Below are positions 16,185-24,459 of a stretch of 64,000 nt of DNA, one piece after another (the stretch's first letter is position 1; each line of letters begins with the position of its first letter). A model generated the notes under the pieces. The model did not search any database. It was not told where the DNA came from and saw only the letters and a program-made list of their open reading frames with translations. The DNA comes from JBCCOW01 sp039025855. GTDB taxonomy: Bacteria; Planctomycetota; Phycisphaerae; Phycisphaerales; Phycisphaeraceae. The position numbers were made by a program, and so were the translations under genes. The stretch lies in NCBI GenBank assembly GCA_039025855.1, contig JBCCNL010000004.1, positions 77,008 through 141,007 on the forward strand. The letters are read 5' to 3'.

Positions 16185-16769
16185 ATGGTGAATCCCCGCC
16201 GTTCTGTTGTTACGTCCCTGTCTCTGAGCCTCTGCCTGGTCGTGCTTGCCTCGGCCACGTTCGCCCCGCGGGCCGCCGCCCACTGCCAGGTCCCCTGCGG
16301 GATCTTCGGCGACCAGCGTCAGTTCGAGAAGATGCTGGAGGACGCCGAGACGATCAAGAAATCGATGACGCTCATCAACGAGCTCACCGGCAAGAGCGAC
16401 GCCCAGTCGGTCCAGCAGCTGATCCGCTGGGTCAACAACAAGGAGAAGCACGCCAAGGCCCTGCAGTACGACGCGATGTACTACTTCCTGGCCCAGCGGG
16501 TGAAGTTCCCGAAGGACGAGTCCGAGCAGGCGGCGTATCAGGCCAAGGTCATCGCGCTGCACGAGATCATCGTTTTCGCAATGAAGTGCAAGCAGACGAC
16601 CGACACCGAGGCGGTCGTGACGCTGGTTGATGCGATCGAGAAGTTCCGTGGGCTGTACTTCGATGAGTCGGCCGAGGCCCAACTTAAGGAGCACCGCCAC
16701 CACCAAGCCCACGCCGACGACGAACACCACGTCCATCACCACGCCGCGCCCGCTGCGCAGCCCCAGTAA
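16185..16769 (+). CDS. sodN: Nickel superoxide dismutase, exported form
   Basis: A 194-residue protein. A Sec-type signal (basic start, hydrophobic residues 10-25, then PRAAA) is followed immediately by HCQVPCGIFGDQ. The mature NiSOD must start with His1 and use Cys2 and Cys6 as nickel ligands; here these are residues 33, 34 and 38, exposed by cleavage after Ala32. The four-helix body (LINELTGKSDAQ.VQQLIRW) matches the family. In actinobacteria a SodX protease trims a short leader; here a signal peptidase could do it, placing the enzyme outside the cytoplasm. The C-terminus is an unusual His-rich tail (HHHQ, EHHVHHH). AAGGAG lies upstream of the ATG. No sodX is seen. Confidence 0.88.
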   Translation: MVNPRRSVVTSLSLSLCLVVLASATFAPRAAAHCQVPCGIFGDQRQFEKMLEDAETIKKSMTLINELTGKSDAQSVQQLIRWVNNKEKHAKALQYDAMYYFLAQRVKFPKDESEQAAYQAKVIALHEIIVFAMKCKQTTDTEAVVTLVDAIEKFRGLYFDESAEAQLKEHRHHQAHADDEHHVHHHAAPAAQPQ

Positions 16770-16884
16770 CCCAAGCCCAGCGAAGCTCACATAGGTCCTG
16801 AGCCCAACACACCGGGCATGATCACGAGCGTGCACGATCCGGAATTGTCCAATCGGCCTGGACCCGCTCTCATATCCTGCGCCT

Positions 16885-17634
16885 ATGCCACCCCCGGAAA
16901 GGCGTAACCCTGCCTCTCACCCCCACACCCAGCTCACGCGTCGAGCCATCCGCCTGATCCTCGCCAATCGGGAGGCCGGCCTGACCACCATGCAGCTCGC
17001 CGTCCGTCTCCACGTCTCCGAAGCCCACCTCCGCCGCGTCTTCCGCGCCGCCACCGGCGTCCAGCTCGGCAAGTACGCCACCGGCCTCCGCCTCGCCCGC
17101 GGCCGCCACGCCCTGCGCCACACCCGACGACCGATCACCGACATCGCCTACGACGCCGGCTACGCCAACCCCGAATCCTTCTCCCGCGCCCACCGCCACG
17201 CCTACGCCGTCAGCCCACGCAACCTCCGCAAGACCGCCAAGGACACCCGCCGCATGCCACCCGACACCCCCGCCCTCGCCCTCCAGTTCATCAAAATCCC
17301 CATCCGCCAATTCGACGAAGCCCGTCAGTTCTACGGCGAGGTCCTCGGCCTCCCCGAAGCCTTTGCCGTCGAGGCCTACGGCTGGGCCCAGTTCGGCCTC
17401 ACTCCCGTCCCCCTCTGCCTCTACGTCGTCGGCATGGGCGGCGGCGACGGCGAGCCCGGCGGTGATGCCGGCTTCCACCTAGCCCACCCTGATCTCGACG
17501 CCCTCGAAGCCAAGCTCCGCGCCGCCGGCTACCCACCCGCCATCGGCGTCACCGAAGCCGACGACGGCGGCCGCTTCCTCGTTGCCCAGGACCCCGACAG
17601 TAACACCTTCAAAGTTGTGCTCAAAGATCCCTGA
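16885..17634 (+). CDS. AraC-type DNA-binding domain fused to a VOC (glyoxalase-like) domain
   Basis: A 249-residue fusion. Residues about 17-115 form an AraC/XylS double helix-turn-helix: VRLHVSEAHLRRVFRAATGVQ for the first and ITDIAYDAGYANPESFSRAHR for the second. Residues about 130-249 form a vicinal-oxygen-chelate domain: LQFIKIPIRQFDEARQFYGEVLGL at its start and VAQDPDSNTFKVV at its end. AraC proteins normally put an effector domain N-terminal to the DNA-binding domain; here the DNA-binding domain is first and a VOC fold is the likely ligand sensor. The regulated genes are unknown. It is convergent with a methyltransferase gene. Confidence 0.85.
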   Translation: MPPPERRNPASHPHTQLTRRAIRLILANREAGLTTMQLAVRLHVSEAHLRRVFRAATGVQLGKYATGLRLARGRHALRHTRRPITDIAYDAGYANPESFSRAHRHAYAVSPRNLRKTAKDTRRMPPDTPALALQFIKIPIRQFDEARQFYGEVLGLPEAFAVEAYGWAQFGLTPVPLCLYVVGMGGGDGEPGGDAGFHLAHPDLDALEAKLRAAGYPPAIGVTEADDGGRFLVAQDPDSNTFKVVLKDP

Positions 17635-17659
17635 AACCCTCTGTCACGCAGGCCGGTGA

Positions 17660-18433
17660 TCATCGGTGCGTGAACCCGATGACGAGTTCGGGGCCTTCAT
17701 CCCAGACCTCGCCGCTGTAGCCGCCGTATCGGCCGGTGATCCGGAAGCCCGCGTCGGTGACCAGCCGCTCGAGTTCGTCGGCGTACCACACCCGCATGCT
17801 CACGGGCATCTCGACACGGTCGACGACCCGGCCATCCTCGATGCGTTCGTAGATCAACACGGGGTATACGATCGGCGGATCGAGCCGGAACCGCCGGCAG
17901 TCGTCACGCATCCGCAGCAGGCCCACCGACGTCTGCTTCTCGTCGTACGTGCTGGCGTCGCGCTTCGACCAACGTGCGGCGAGGCCCTCCGGTGGGCTGT
18001 AGGGGCGGAACGTGTTGAGGATCGCCTCGCCGCCCGGGGCGAGATGACTGCGAATGGTTTTGAGCAGACCCGCGACCTCGGCGTCGGTCTCGAGGTTCTG
18101 CATCACCCGGAACGGTGCGGTGATCAGGTCGAACCGCCGGCCCAGATCGAGGTCCGTGATGTCGCCCTCGCGCACGGCGGCCCGGTCCGGACCGATTCCC
18201 GCCTGGTTCAGCTTGGCCCGGCAGATCTCGAGCATGCCCGGTGACGCATCGACACCCTGAATGAAACCGCACGCCTCGGCCATCGGCAGCAAGACCCGCC
18301 CGGTGCCGCAGCCCAGCTCGAGCACGCTCGCGTCGGCACTCGGGAGGCGCTGGATGTAGAACGCCGTGTCGTCGAACGGGTCGGACCAGGCGTCGTAGTA
18401 GCGGGCCGCGTCGTGTCGGTAGTCGTTGACCAT
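17660..18433 (-). CDS. Class-I SAM-dependent methyltransferase
   Basis: A 257-residue methyltransferase. Motif I VLELGCGTGRVLLPMAEA is near residue 45, motif II GVDASPGMLEICR follows, and motif post-I/IV REGDITDLDLGRRFDLITAPF appears around residue 105. The N-terminal YYDAWSDPF is typical of the small-molecule methyltransferase group. The substrate is not deducible. ATG at 18433 (MVNDYRHDA) is chosen because the longer open frame upstream has Arg/Pro-rich shadow composition. It lies 68 bp downstream of the TauE/SafE permease on the same strand and is convergent with the AraC-VOC gene. Confidence 0.83.
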   Translation of the reverse strand: MVNDYRHDAARYYDAWSDPFDDTAFYIQRLPSADASVLELGCGTGRVLLPMAEACGFIQGVDASPGMLEICRAKLNQAGIGPDRAAVREGDITDLDLGRRFDLITAPFRVMQNLETDAEVAGLLKTIRSHLAPGGEAILNTFRPYSPPEGLAARWSKRDASTYDEKQTSVGLLRMRDDCRRFRLDPPIVYPVLIYERIEDGRVVDRVEMPVSMRVWYADELERLVTDAGFRITGRYGGYSGEVWDEGPELVIGFTHR

Positions 18434-18501
18434 CGGCGCAGCGTATCGGCGCTGCAGCAGTTCGACGGTAGCACGGCGGTAACGCGTTGAGCTTTGCGCT
18501 A

Positions 18502-19359
18502 TCAGCCGGCGAGCAGGCGGATCGAGACGACGGCCATGAGCAGGACGAACGCGAGGCGGACGTGGGTGGTGGGGAGGCGGTGGGTGAGTTTCGCGCCGAG
18601 GAGCGAGCCAACGACCCCGGTGGGGGCGAGGCAGGCGAACAGGAGCCACGCGTTGGTGACGTTCGAGCCGTGCTGGTCGAGGGTGGCGAGCTTGATCGCG
18701 GCACCGATGCCGGCGGTGACGGTGATGGTCATGGCCGAGTTGGCGATGCAGTTGCGGAGGTCGAGCTTGAGGGCGAGCTGTTGGAGGGGGACGGCCAGTG
18801 CGCCGCCGCCGATGCCGAGGAGTCCGGCGATGAGGCCGGTGGCGAGGCCGACGGGGGCGGTGCGGGTGACCGGTGGTTTGGCTTGGTCTTGGACGGGGGG
18901 TTCCGCGGCGCTCCCGACGAGCGTAGCTCGTCGGCTATTGGTCTCGTGTTGTGCTTGCCACCACTTGCGGGCGTTGAGCAGGGCGACGTAGGCGGCGAAC
19001 GCGCCGAACGCGCGTTGGAGCCAGAGCACGCCGTCGGGGCCGGCGAAGAGGGCGGTGTTGCTGAGCAGGACGCCGAGGACGATGCCGAGCAGGGCACCGG
19101 GGACCAAGGCGATGACGACGGCTCGCATGACGGCCCCGGCCTTGGCGTGGCGGTAGGCGGCGGGTCCGGCGATCGCGACGTTCACGAGCATCGCGGCGGC
19201 CTGGTAGAGGTGCTGGTCGTAGCCGGGCGTGAGGCCCTGCCCGAGCAGCAGGACCATGGCAGGGATCATCACGACGCTGCCGCCGACCCCGAGCAGGCCG
19301 CCGAGGACGCCGGCGGCGAGGCCAACGATCGGGAGAATGAGCAGTTGCCAGGTCTCCAT
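18502..19359 (-). CDS. Sulfite exporter TauE/SafE family permease
   Basis: A 285-residue integral membrane protein with the duplicated TauE/SafE architecture. The first half carries AAGVLGGLLGVGGSVVMIP and the second GLIAGLLGIGGGALAVP, each with the Gly-rich re-entrant motif; seven to eight hydrophobic segments are visible. The family exports sulfite, sulfonates or other organic anions across the inner membrane. The hydrophilic linker between halves contains residues SRRATLVG (142-149), encoded exactly by a family-A palindromic repeat, an apparent in-frame insertion tolerated in the loop. The methionine genes upstream suggest sulfur metabolism, but the link is only positional. Confidence 0.85.
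   Translation of the reverse strand: METWQLLILPIVGLAAGVLGGLLGVGGSVVMIPAMVLLLGQGLTPGYDQHLYQAAAMLVNVAIAGPAAYRHAKAGAVMRAVVIALVPGALLGIVLGVLLSNTALFAGPDGVLWLQRAFGAFAAYVALLNARKWWQAQHETNSRRATLVGSAAEPPVQDQAKPPVTRTAPVGLATGLIAGLLGIGGGALAVPLQQLALKLDLRNCIANSAMTITVTAGIGAAIKLATLDQHGSNVTNAWLLFACLAPTGVVGSLLGAKLTHRLPTTHVRLAFVLLMAVVSIRLLAG
18916..18938 (-). repeat. Palindromic repeat, family A copy 2, inside the TauE/SafE gene
   Basis: Perfect 9-bp stem CCGACGAGC / GCTCGTCGG (18914-18934) around loop GTA, then CTAT. It is the same element as at 3648 and 61396. It is translated in frame on the minus strand as SRRATLVG in the linker of the permease. Confidence 0.8.
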
Positions 19360-19382
19360 ACCTGGGCAGGGTAGAGTGACCG

Positions 19383-19405
19383 GCGACGCGTCGCGTCGCG
19401 GCTAC
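19383..19405. repeat. Palindromic repeat, family A copy 3 (GCGTCGC core)
   Basis: 7-bp stem GCGACGC / GCGTCGC around loop GTC, followed by GGCTAC. It shares the GCGT(A/C)GC centre and CGGCTA(T/C) tail with the other family-A elements but has a different stem. It lies between the TauE/SafE start and the tatA stop. Confidence 0.6.
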
Positions 19406-19430
19406 GACATCCTGAGGGATGTGGCTGGGT

Positions 19431-19739
19431 TCAGGCGGGTTTGCTGGAGGAGTCGGGCCCGGCCGGGTCGGCCTCGGCAACCGTGTCGGTGTTGATCGAG
19501 GGGCTGTCGGTCTTCTGGGCCTCGAGACGCTTGGCGTCCTGGGCCTTCTTCTGGGCGTCGATGTCGTCGTCGACGCCGGCGAGGCCCTTCTTGAACTCGA
19601 CGATGCCCTTGCCGATGGACTTGCCGACCTCGGGGAGCCGCTTGCCGAAGATCAGGACGCCCAGGAGGACGAGCACCGCGACCTCCCAGCCGCCGAGACC
19701 GCCGCTGAAAAAGCCGAGTTGGAGGGGGGTAGAGGGCAT
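19431..19739 (-). CDS. tatA: Sec-independent protein translocase subunit TatA/TatE
   Basis: A 102-residue protein with the TatA plan: a short N-terminus, one transmembrane helix WEVAVLVLLGVLIFG (residues 18-32), the hinge with RLPEVGKSIGKGIVEFKKGLAG, then an acidic flexible tail. TatA oligomers form the pore for folded proteins carrying twin-arginine signals. GGAG lies 5 nt before the ATG. It follows the fabF stop by about 85 bp on the same strand and may be read from the fatty-acid operon. tatC and tatB are not in the window. Confidence 0.9.
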   Translation of the reverse strand: MPSTPLQLGFFSGGLGGWEVAVLVLLGVLIFGKRLPEVGKSIGKGIVEFKKGLAGVDDDIDAQKKAQDAKRLEAQKTDSPSINTDTVAEADPAGPDSSSKPA

Positions 19740-19823
19740 AGCTGCTCCGAAAAACGGGTTCGTCTGTGAATTATTGCAGATGGAAGCGGGGAAGGCGAGG
19801 CGGAAATCGCCTCGGGTTACCGG

Positions 19824-21059
19824 TCAGACCTTGCCGAGGACGAGGCTGACATTGTGTCCGCCGAAGCCGAAGGAGTTGGAAAGGGCGATCTTGGGGTCGA
19901 TCTGGCGTGCGGTGTGGGGGATGTAGTCGAGGGTGCAGCCTTCGCTGGGGTTTTCGAGGTTGATGGTGGGGGGGGCGATCCCGGTGTGGAGGGCCATGGC
20001 ACAGGCGATGGCCTCGACGCCGCCGGAGGCCCCGAGGAGGTGGCCGGTCATGGACTTAGTGGAGGAGACGGGGACTTTGGTGTCTTGGCCGAAGACGCGT
20101 TGGACGGCCTTGGTTTCGGCGAGGTCGCCGAGGCCGGTGGACGTGCCGTGGGCGTTGATGTAGCCGACGTCGTCGGGGTTGACGCCGCTGTGTTTGAGGG
20201 CGAGGGTCATCGCGTGGGCGGCGCCGGCACCGTCTTCGAGGGGTGCGGTGATGTGCGAGCCGTCGGCGGACTGGCCCCAGCCGAGCACCTCGGCGTAGAT
20301 GGTGGCACCGCGGGCCTTGGCGTGTTCGAGCTCTTCGAGGACGACGATGCCGGCACCTTCGGCGAGGACGAAGCCGTCGCGGTCATCGTCGAACGGGCGC
20401 GAGGCGAGGGTTGGTGCGTCATTGCGTTTGGACAGGGCCTTGAGCCCGATGAAGCAGCCGAGGCCCAGCGCGGTGAGGGCGGCTTCGGAGCCGCCGGCGA
20501 TGATGACGTCGGCCTGCTTGAGTCGGATGGAATCGGCACCGGCACCGATGGCGTGGCCGGCGGAGGCGCATGCGGTGGTGGTGGCGAAGTTTGGACCTTG
20601 AAGCCCGTAGTGGATGCTCACGTTGCCGCAGGCGGCGTTGCACATGAGCTTGGGGACCATGAACGGGCTGAGGCGGTTGGGGCCCTTGGCGACGAGTCGG
20701 GCGTGGCCGTCGGCAAACTCCTGGATCCCGCCGACGCCGGAGCCGATGATCGACCCGCACATCCAGGGGTCTTCTTTGGAAAAGTCGAGGCCGGAGTCTT
20801 CGACGGCCTCGATGGCGGCGTGCATCGCGAACTGGGCGAAGCGGTCCATCTTCTTGGCGGCGCGGACATCGACGAGGGGGCCGCCCTCGAAGTCTTTGAC
20901 CTCACCGCCGATCTTGACCGCGTGCTCGGAGGCGTCCCAGCGTTCGATCATACTGATGCCCGAGACGCCATCGACGAGCTTCTGCCAGACGGGTTCGAGC
21001 TCGAGCCCGAGGCCGGTGGCCCAGCCCAGTCCAGTGATGGCGACGCGGCGTTCTTGCAT
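19824..21059 (-). CDS. fabF: Beta-ketoacyl-ACP synthase II
   Basis: A 411-residue condensing enzyme of fatty-acid elongation. The thiolase-fold catalytic triad is visible: Cys in ATTACASAGHAIG, His in YINAHGTSTGLGD and His in STKSMTGHLLGASG. It starts RRVAITGLGWATGLG. A GFGGHN loop near the C-terminus is the FabF gatekeeping GFGG motif. It is the last gene of rpmF-plsX-fabH-fabD-fabG-acpP-fabF, 153 bp after acpP, the standard acpP-fabF order. Cytosolic. Confidence 0.95.
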   Translation of the reverse strand: MQERRVAITGLGWATGLGLELEPVWQKLVDGVSGISMIERWDASEHAVKIGGEVKDFEGGPLVDVRAAKKMDRFAQFAMHAAIEAVEDSGLDFSKEDPWMCGSIIGSGVGGIQEFADGHARLVAKGPNRLSPFMVPKLMCNAACGNVSIHYGLQGPNFATTTACASAGHAIGAGADSIRLKQADVIIAGGSEAALTALGLGCFIGLKALSKRNDAPTLASRPFDDDRDGFVLAEGAGIVVLEELEHAKARGATIYAEVLGWGQSADGSHITAPLEDGAGAAHAMTLALKHSGVNPDDVGYINAHGTSTGLGDLAETKAVQRVFGQDTKVPVSSTKSMTGHLLGASGGVEAIACAMALHTGIAPPTINLENPSEGCTLDYIPHTARQIDPKIALSNSFGFGGHNVSLVLGKV

Positions 21060-21212
21060 GAGCGGAGAGGTCGGTGGGGTGCGGGGTGGGGTGAGCGGGG
21101 GAGGGTGGACGAAAAACGAGGAATCCGGGGGTTGCCGCGGACTCCTCGTCGAATGTTCGGGGATACCCGGCGGGCCCGTGCTGCCCGGCGATGGAGTGCC
21201 GGACCGGTGGGC

Positions 21213-21464
21213 TTAGTCTTCCTGGTGCGAGCTGATGAAGTCGACGGCCTGGCCGACGGTCTGGATCTTCTCGGCTTCTTCGTCGGGGATCGAGGTCTCG
21301 AACTCGTCTTCGAACTCCATGACGAGCTCGACGGTGTCGAGGGAGTCGGCGTTGAGGTCGTTGACGAACGAGGTGTCTGCGGTGATCTCGTTTTTGTCGA
21401 CGCCCATCTGCTCGGCGACGATGGTCTTGACCTTCTCGAGGATTTCTTCTTTGGGCATGCTCAT
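21213..21464 (-). CDS. acpP: Acyl carrier protein
   Basis: An 83-residue acidic four-helix protein with the phosphopantetheine serine in LNADSLDTVELVMEFEDEF and the C-terminal TVGQAVDFI. It carries acyl intermediates for FabD, FabH, FabG and FabF encoded around it. AGGAG lies 7 nt upstream of the ATG at 21464 (a second ATG two codons later is possible). The 223-bp gap to fabG is the widest in the cluster. It contains a TATATT at 21592-21587 on the minus strand, a possible -10 box, so acpP-fabF may have an additional promoter for the high expression expected of ACP. Confidence 0.96.
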   Translation of the reverse strand: MSMPKEEILEKVKTIVAEQMGVDKNEITADTSFVNDLNADSLDTVELVMEFEDEFETSIPDEEAEKIQTVGQAVDFISSHQED

Positions 21465-21687
21465 GTCTGGTCTCCTGGCCGTTTCAATCGGCGGGGCTGT
21501 GGCGTGTTCGCCGAGGGCGGGTCCGTGATTCGGGGGGTCTCCAAGGGCGATTCGGGCCGGGGCGCTTACCCCGCGAATGGCCGGGGAATATAGCCCGAAT
21601 GGGATTTTAACGCCAGCACAACGGTGTGTGGCGTGGGGTGTCCACCGGGGGACGCCGGCTTGGCGTGCCCGGAGCGGTGGTTATCGG

Positions 21688-22428
21688 TCAGGCCATGGTC
21701 ATCCCGCCATCGACGGTCAGGACCTGACCGGTGACGTAGCTGGCGTCGTCGGCGGCGAGGAAGGCGACGGCGGCGGCGATCTCTTCGGGCTCGCCCATGC
21801 GGCCGACGGCGGTCATCTGCTTGACGCCGTCCTTGATCTTGTCGGGGAGGCCGTCGGTCATATCGGTGGCGATGAAGCCGGGGGCGACGACGTTGGCGGT
21901 GACGCCGCGTTTGCCGAGTTCTTTGGCGAGGGACTTGGTGAACCCGGCGAGGCCGGCCTTGGCGGCGGCGTAGTTGGCCTGACCGGCGTTACCGGCGACG
22001 CCGGAGACGCTGCCGATGTTGATGATGCGACCGAAGCGGTTGGACATCATGGGCTTGCTGGCGGCGCGGCAGGCGACGAAGACGCTGCGGAGGTTGGTGT
22101 GGATGACATCGTCGAACTCTTCGTCAGACATGCGCATCAGGAGGTTGTCGCGGGTGATGCCGGCGTTGTTGACGAGGATGTCGAGCCGGCCGTGGGCGTC
22201 GGCGGTGTCTTCGATGAGCTGGGCGAGTGCGGCGCCGTCGGAGATGTCGCAGGTGGCGGTGGAGGCCTGGCCGCCGGCGGCTTCGATCTCGGCCTTGACT
22301 TCGTCGAGCTTGGCCTGGTTACGGGCGACGCAGACGACGTGGTTGCCGGCGGCGGCGAGGGACTTGGCGATGGCGGCACCGATGCCGCGGGAGGCGCCGG
22401 TGACGATTGCGATGCGGGTGTCGGACAT
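21688..22428 (-). CDS. fabG: 3-oxoacyl-[ACP] reductase
   Basis: A 246-residue short-chain dehydrogenase that reduces beta-ketoacyl-ACP with NADPH. The cofactor loop is TGASRGIGAAIA (residues 10-21), the structural motif is NNAGITRDNLLMRM, the catalytic Ser is in NIGSVSGVAGNAGQ, and YAAAKAG supplies the Tyr-Lys pair. The C-terminus AADDASYVTGQVLTVDGGM is diagnostic of FabG. It lies between fabD (30 bp) and acpP in the fatty-acid cluster. Confidence 0.95.
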   Translation of the reverse strand: MSDTRIAIVTGASRGIGAAIAKSLAAAGNHVVCVARNQAKLDEVKAEIEAAGGQASTATCDISDGAALAQLIEDTADAHGRLDILVNNAGITRDNLLMRMSDEEFDDVIHTNLRSVFVACRAASKPMMSNRFGRIINIGSVSGVAGNAGQANYAAAKAGLAGFTKSLAKELGKRGVTANVVAPGFIATDMTDGLPDKIKDGVKQMTAVGRMGEPEEIAAAVAFLAADDASYVTGQVLTVDGGMTMA

Positions 22429-22458
22429 GAGAGGAATCCCAGTGGGGTCGGTGTGGGG

Positions 22459-23382
22459 TTAAGCGGGTTCGTTGTGGTTCTGGACTTTGGTGCCGCGGTC
22501 GATGCGGCGCATGAGGCCGGCGAGGACCTTGCCGGGGGCGAGCTCGACGAAGGGGCCGGGCGAGGCTTCGAGGGCGTGCTGCATCGACTGGCTCCAGCGG
22601 ACGGGGTGGGTGAGCTGTTCGACGAGGCGGAGCTTGATGGACTGGACCTCGTCTGTGTGCGGCTCGCCGGTGACGTTGGACCAGACGGGGACGGTCGGGG
22701 TGGACCAATCGACGGCGTCGAGGGCCTGGGCGAGGCGGACCGCGGCGGGCTGCATGATGGGGGAGTGGAACGCGCCGGCGACGACCAGCGGGGTGGGCTT
22801 AAACCCGGCGGCGGCGGCTTCATCGACGACGGCCTCGCAGGCGTCACGGCTGCCGGAGACGACGACCTGCATCGGCGAGTTGTAGTTGGCGGGGACGAGG
22901 ACCGACGACTCGGGCAGGGCATCGTTGACGGTGTCGCAGATGGCCTGGATCGCAGCCTCGCTGACGTCGCCGGTGATGGCGACCATGCAGGAATCGACGG
23001 CTTCTGCGGCTTCCTGCATCGCTTCACCGCGGAGGCGGACGAGCTTGAGGCCGTCGGCGAAGGAGAAGGCCCCGGCGAGGTGGAGTGCGGTGAATTCGCC
23101 GAGCGAGAGGCCGGCGGTCCCCCGGAAGTGGGTGAGTTCATCTCTTGCTTGCAGGGCTCTGAAGCAGGCGACGGAGGCGGTGTAGATCGCGGGCTGGGCG
23201 GTATCGGTGCGGTTGAGGGTGTCGGCAGGGCCGTCGAAGCAGAGGGTCTTGAGGTCGAAGCCGAGGAGGTCGTTGGCTTCGTCGAAAGTTGCTTGTGCTT
23301 CAGGTTGGGCATCGGCCCAGGCTTTGCCCATGCCGACTGTCTGTGCGCCTTGGCCTGGACAGAGGAGGAAAGGTGCGGTCAT
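22459..23382 (-). CDS. fabD: Malonyl-CoA:ACP transacylase
   Basis: A 307-residue acyltransferase that loads malonate on ACP. Motifs are FLLCPGQGAQTVGMGK at the N-terminus, the nucleophile elbow GLSLGEFTALHLAGA (Ser; GLSLG replaces the commoner GHSLG), a YNSPMQVVVSG strand and VAGAFHSPIM containing the catalytic His. ATG at 23382 is chosen because it directly precedes the conserved start; a 14-codon longer frame begins inside a family-A palindrome (23406-23430). It lies between fabH (69-bp gap) and fabG. Confidence 0.93.
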   Translation of the reverse strand: MTAPFLLCPGQGAQTVGMGKAWADAQPEAQATFDEANDLLGFDLKTLCFDGPADTLNRTDTAQPAIYTASVACFRALQARDELTHFRGTAGLSLGEFTALHLAGAFSFADGLKLVRLRGEAMQEAAEAVDSCMVAITGDVSEAAIQAICDTVNDALPESSVLVPANYNSPMQVVVSGSRDACEAVVDEAAAAGFKPTPLVVAGAFHSPIMQPAAVRLAQALDAVDWSTPTVPVWSNVTGEPHTDEVQSIKLRLVEQLTHPVRWSQSMQHALEASPGPFVELAPGKVLAGLMRRIDRGTKVQNHNEPA

Positions 23383-23405
23383 GGGTGGGGTCTCGGTGGG
23401 GCGGA

Positions 23406-23430
23406 CCGTGACGCGTCGCGTCACGGCTAT
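23406..23430. repeat. Palindromic repeat, family A copy 4 (GCGTCGC core)
   Basis: Perfect 9-bp stem CCGTGACGC / GCGTCACGG around loop GTC, followed by CTAT (tail CGGCTAT). It lies between the fabH stop and the fabD start, so in the operon mRNA it is an internal hairpin. Confidence 0.65.
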
Positions 23431-23451
23431 TCGGAATCAGGGAGGACGAGG

Positions 23452-24459
23452 TTACAGCTTCCAGAGGGAGGTGGCCCAGCACATGCCGCCGCCGATGCCG
23501 GTGAAGAGGATGAGGTCGCCGGGATTGAACTGGCCGGCCTGTTGGAGGTCGTGCATGACCAGGGGGATGGAGGCGGCGGAGGTGTTGCCAAAGCGGTCGA
23601 TGTTGATGGGGAGCTTGTCGGCGGGGAGGTCGAGGCGTTTGCGGGTGAGCTCGAGGATGCGGGCGTTGGATTGGTGGCAGATGAAGCTGGCGATCTGGTC
23701 GGCTTGAAGGCCGGCGCGGTCCAGGGTCTCGAGGATGATGTTCTCGGTTTGCTGGACGGCGACTTTGAAGACCTCTCGGCCGTTCATCTGGAGGGTGCCG
23801 AGGGTGCCGTTGAAGAGGTCGCGTTCGTGGGGGTCGTCGGGGAGGTGGCTGTCTTCGGTGGGGAGGTAGAGGTGTTTCCAGTGGCCGCCGTCGGAGCGGA
23901 CGGTCTGGAGGAGGCAGCCCTGGGTGGGGTCGTCGGTGGCTTCGAGGATGGTGGCCCCGGCGGCGTCGCCGAAGAGGATGCAGGTGCGGCGGTCGTCGAA
24001 GTCGACGGACTTGGTAAGGACCTCGGTGCCGACGATGGCGATGCGTTGGTATTGGCCGGTGGCGATGAGGGGTGCGGCGAGGTTGAGGCCGTAGACGAAG
24101 CCGGCGCAGGCGGCGGTGAGGTCCATGGCGCCGGCGGGGGTGGCACCGATCTCGTCGACTAGCCGGGCGGCGGTCGAGGGGCAGGTCATCTCGGGGGTGA
24201 TGGTGGCGACGAGGACGAGGTCGAGGTCGGTTGGCTTGAGGTGGGCGTCTTCGAGGGCGGCCAGGAGGGCCTGGCGGGCGAGGTCGCGGGCGGTCGTGTG
24301 CTCGTCGGCGATGTGACGCTGCTTGATGCCGGTGCGCTGGGTGATCCAGTCGTCGGAGGTGTCGACGCGTTTGGCGAGGTCGTCGTTGGTGAGGACGCCG
24401 GGGGGCAGGGCGACGCCGGTCCCTGCGAAGCGGACGCCGCGCGGGCCCGGAGCGTTCAT
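23452..24459 (-). CDS. fabH: Beta-ketoacyl-ACP synthase III
   Basis: A 335-residue initiating condensing enzyme (acetyl-CoA or another primer plus malonyl-ACP). The Cys-His-Asn triad is visible in DLTAACAGFVYGLN, FICHQSNARI and FGNTSAASIP. The N-terminal VRFAGTGVALPPGVLTNDDLAKRVDTSDDWI..RTGIKQRHIA is typical FabH. Its ATG overlaps the plsX TGA (ATGA), giving translational coupling. It is followed by fabD after 69 bp that include a family-A palindrome. Confidence 0.95.
   Translation of the reverse strand: MNAPGPRGVRFAGTGVALPPGVLTNDDLAKRVDTSDDWITQRTGIKQRHIADEHTTARDLARQALLAALEDAHLKPTDLDLVLVATITPEMTCPSTAARLVDEIGATPAGAMDLTAACAGFVYGLNLAAPLIATGQYQRIAIVGTEVLTKSVDFDDRRTCILFGDAAGATILEATDDPTQGCLLQTVRSDGGHWKHLYLPTEDSHLPDDPHERDLFNGTLGTLQMNGREVFKVAVQQTENIILETLDRAGLQADQIASFICHQSNARILELTRKRLDLPADKLPINIDRFGNTSAASIPLVMHDLQQAGQFNPGDLILFTGIGGGMCWATSLWKL

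Noticed and set aside
21577..24162. 861-residue plus-strand open frame
   Set aside because: Antisense shadow of fabG, fabD and fabH; Gly/Asp/Val-rich, no family features.
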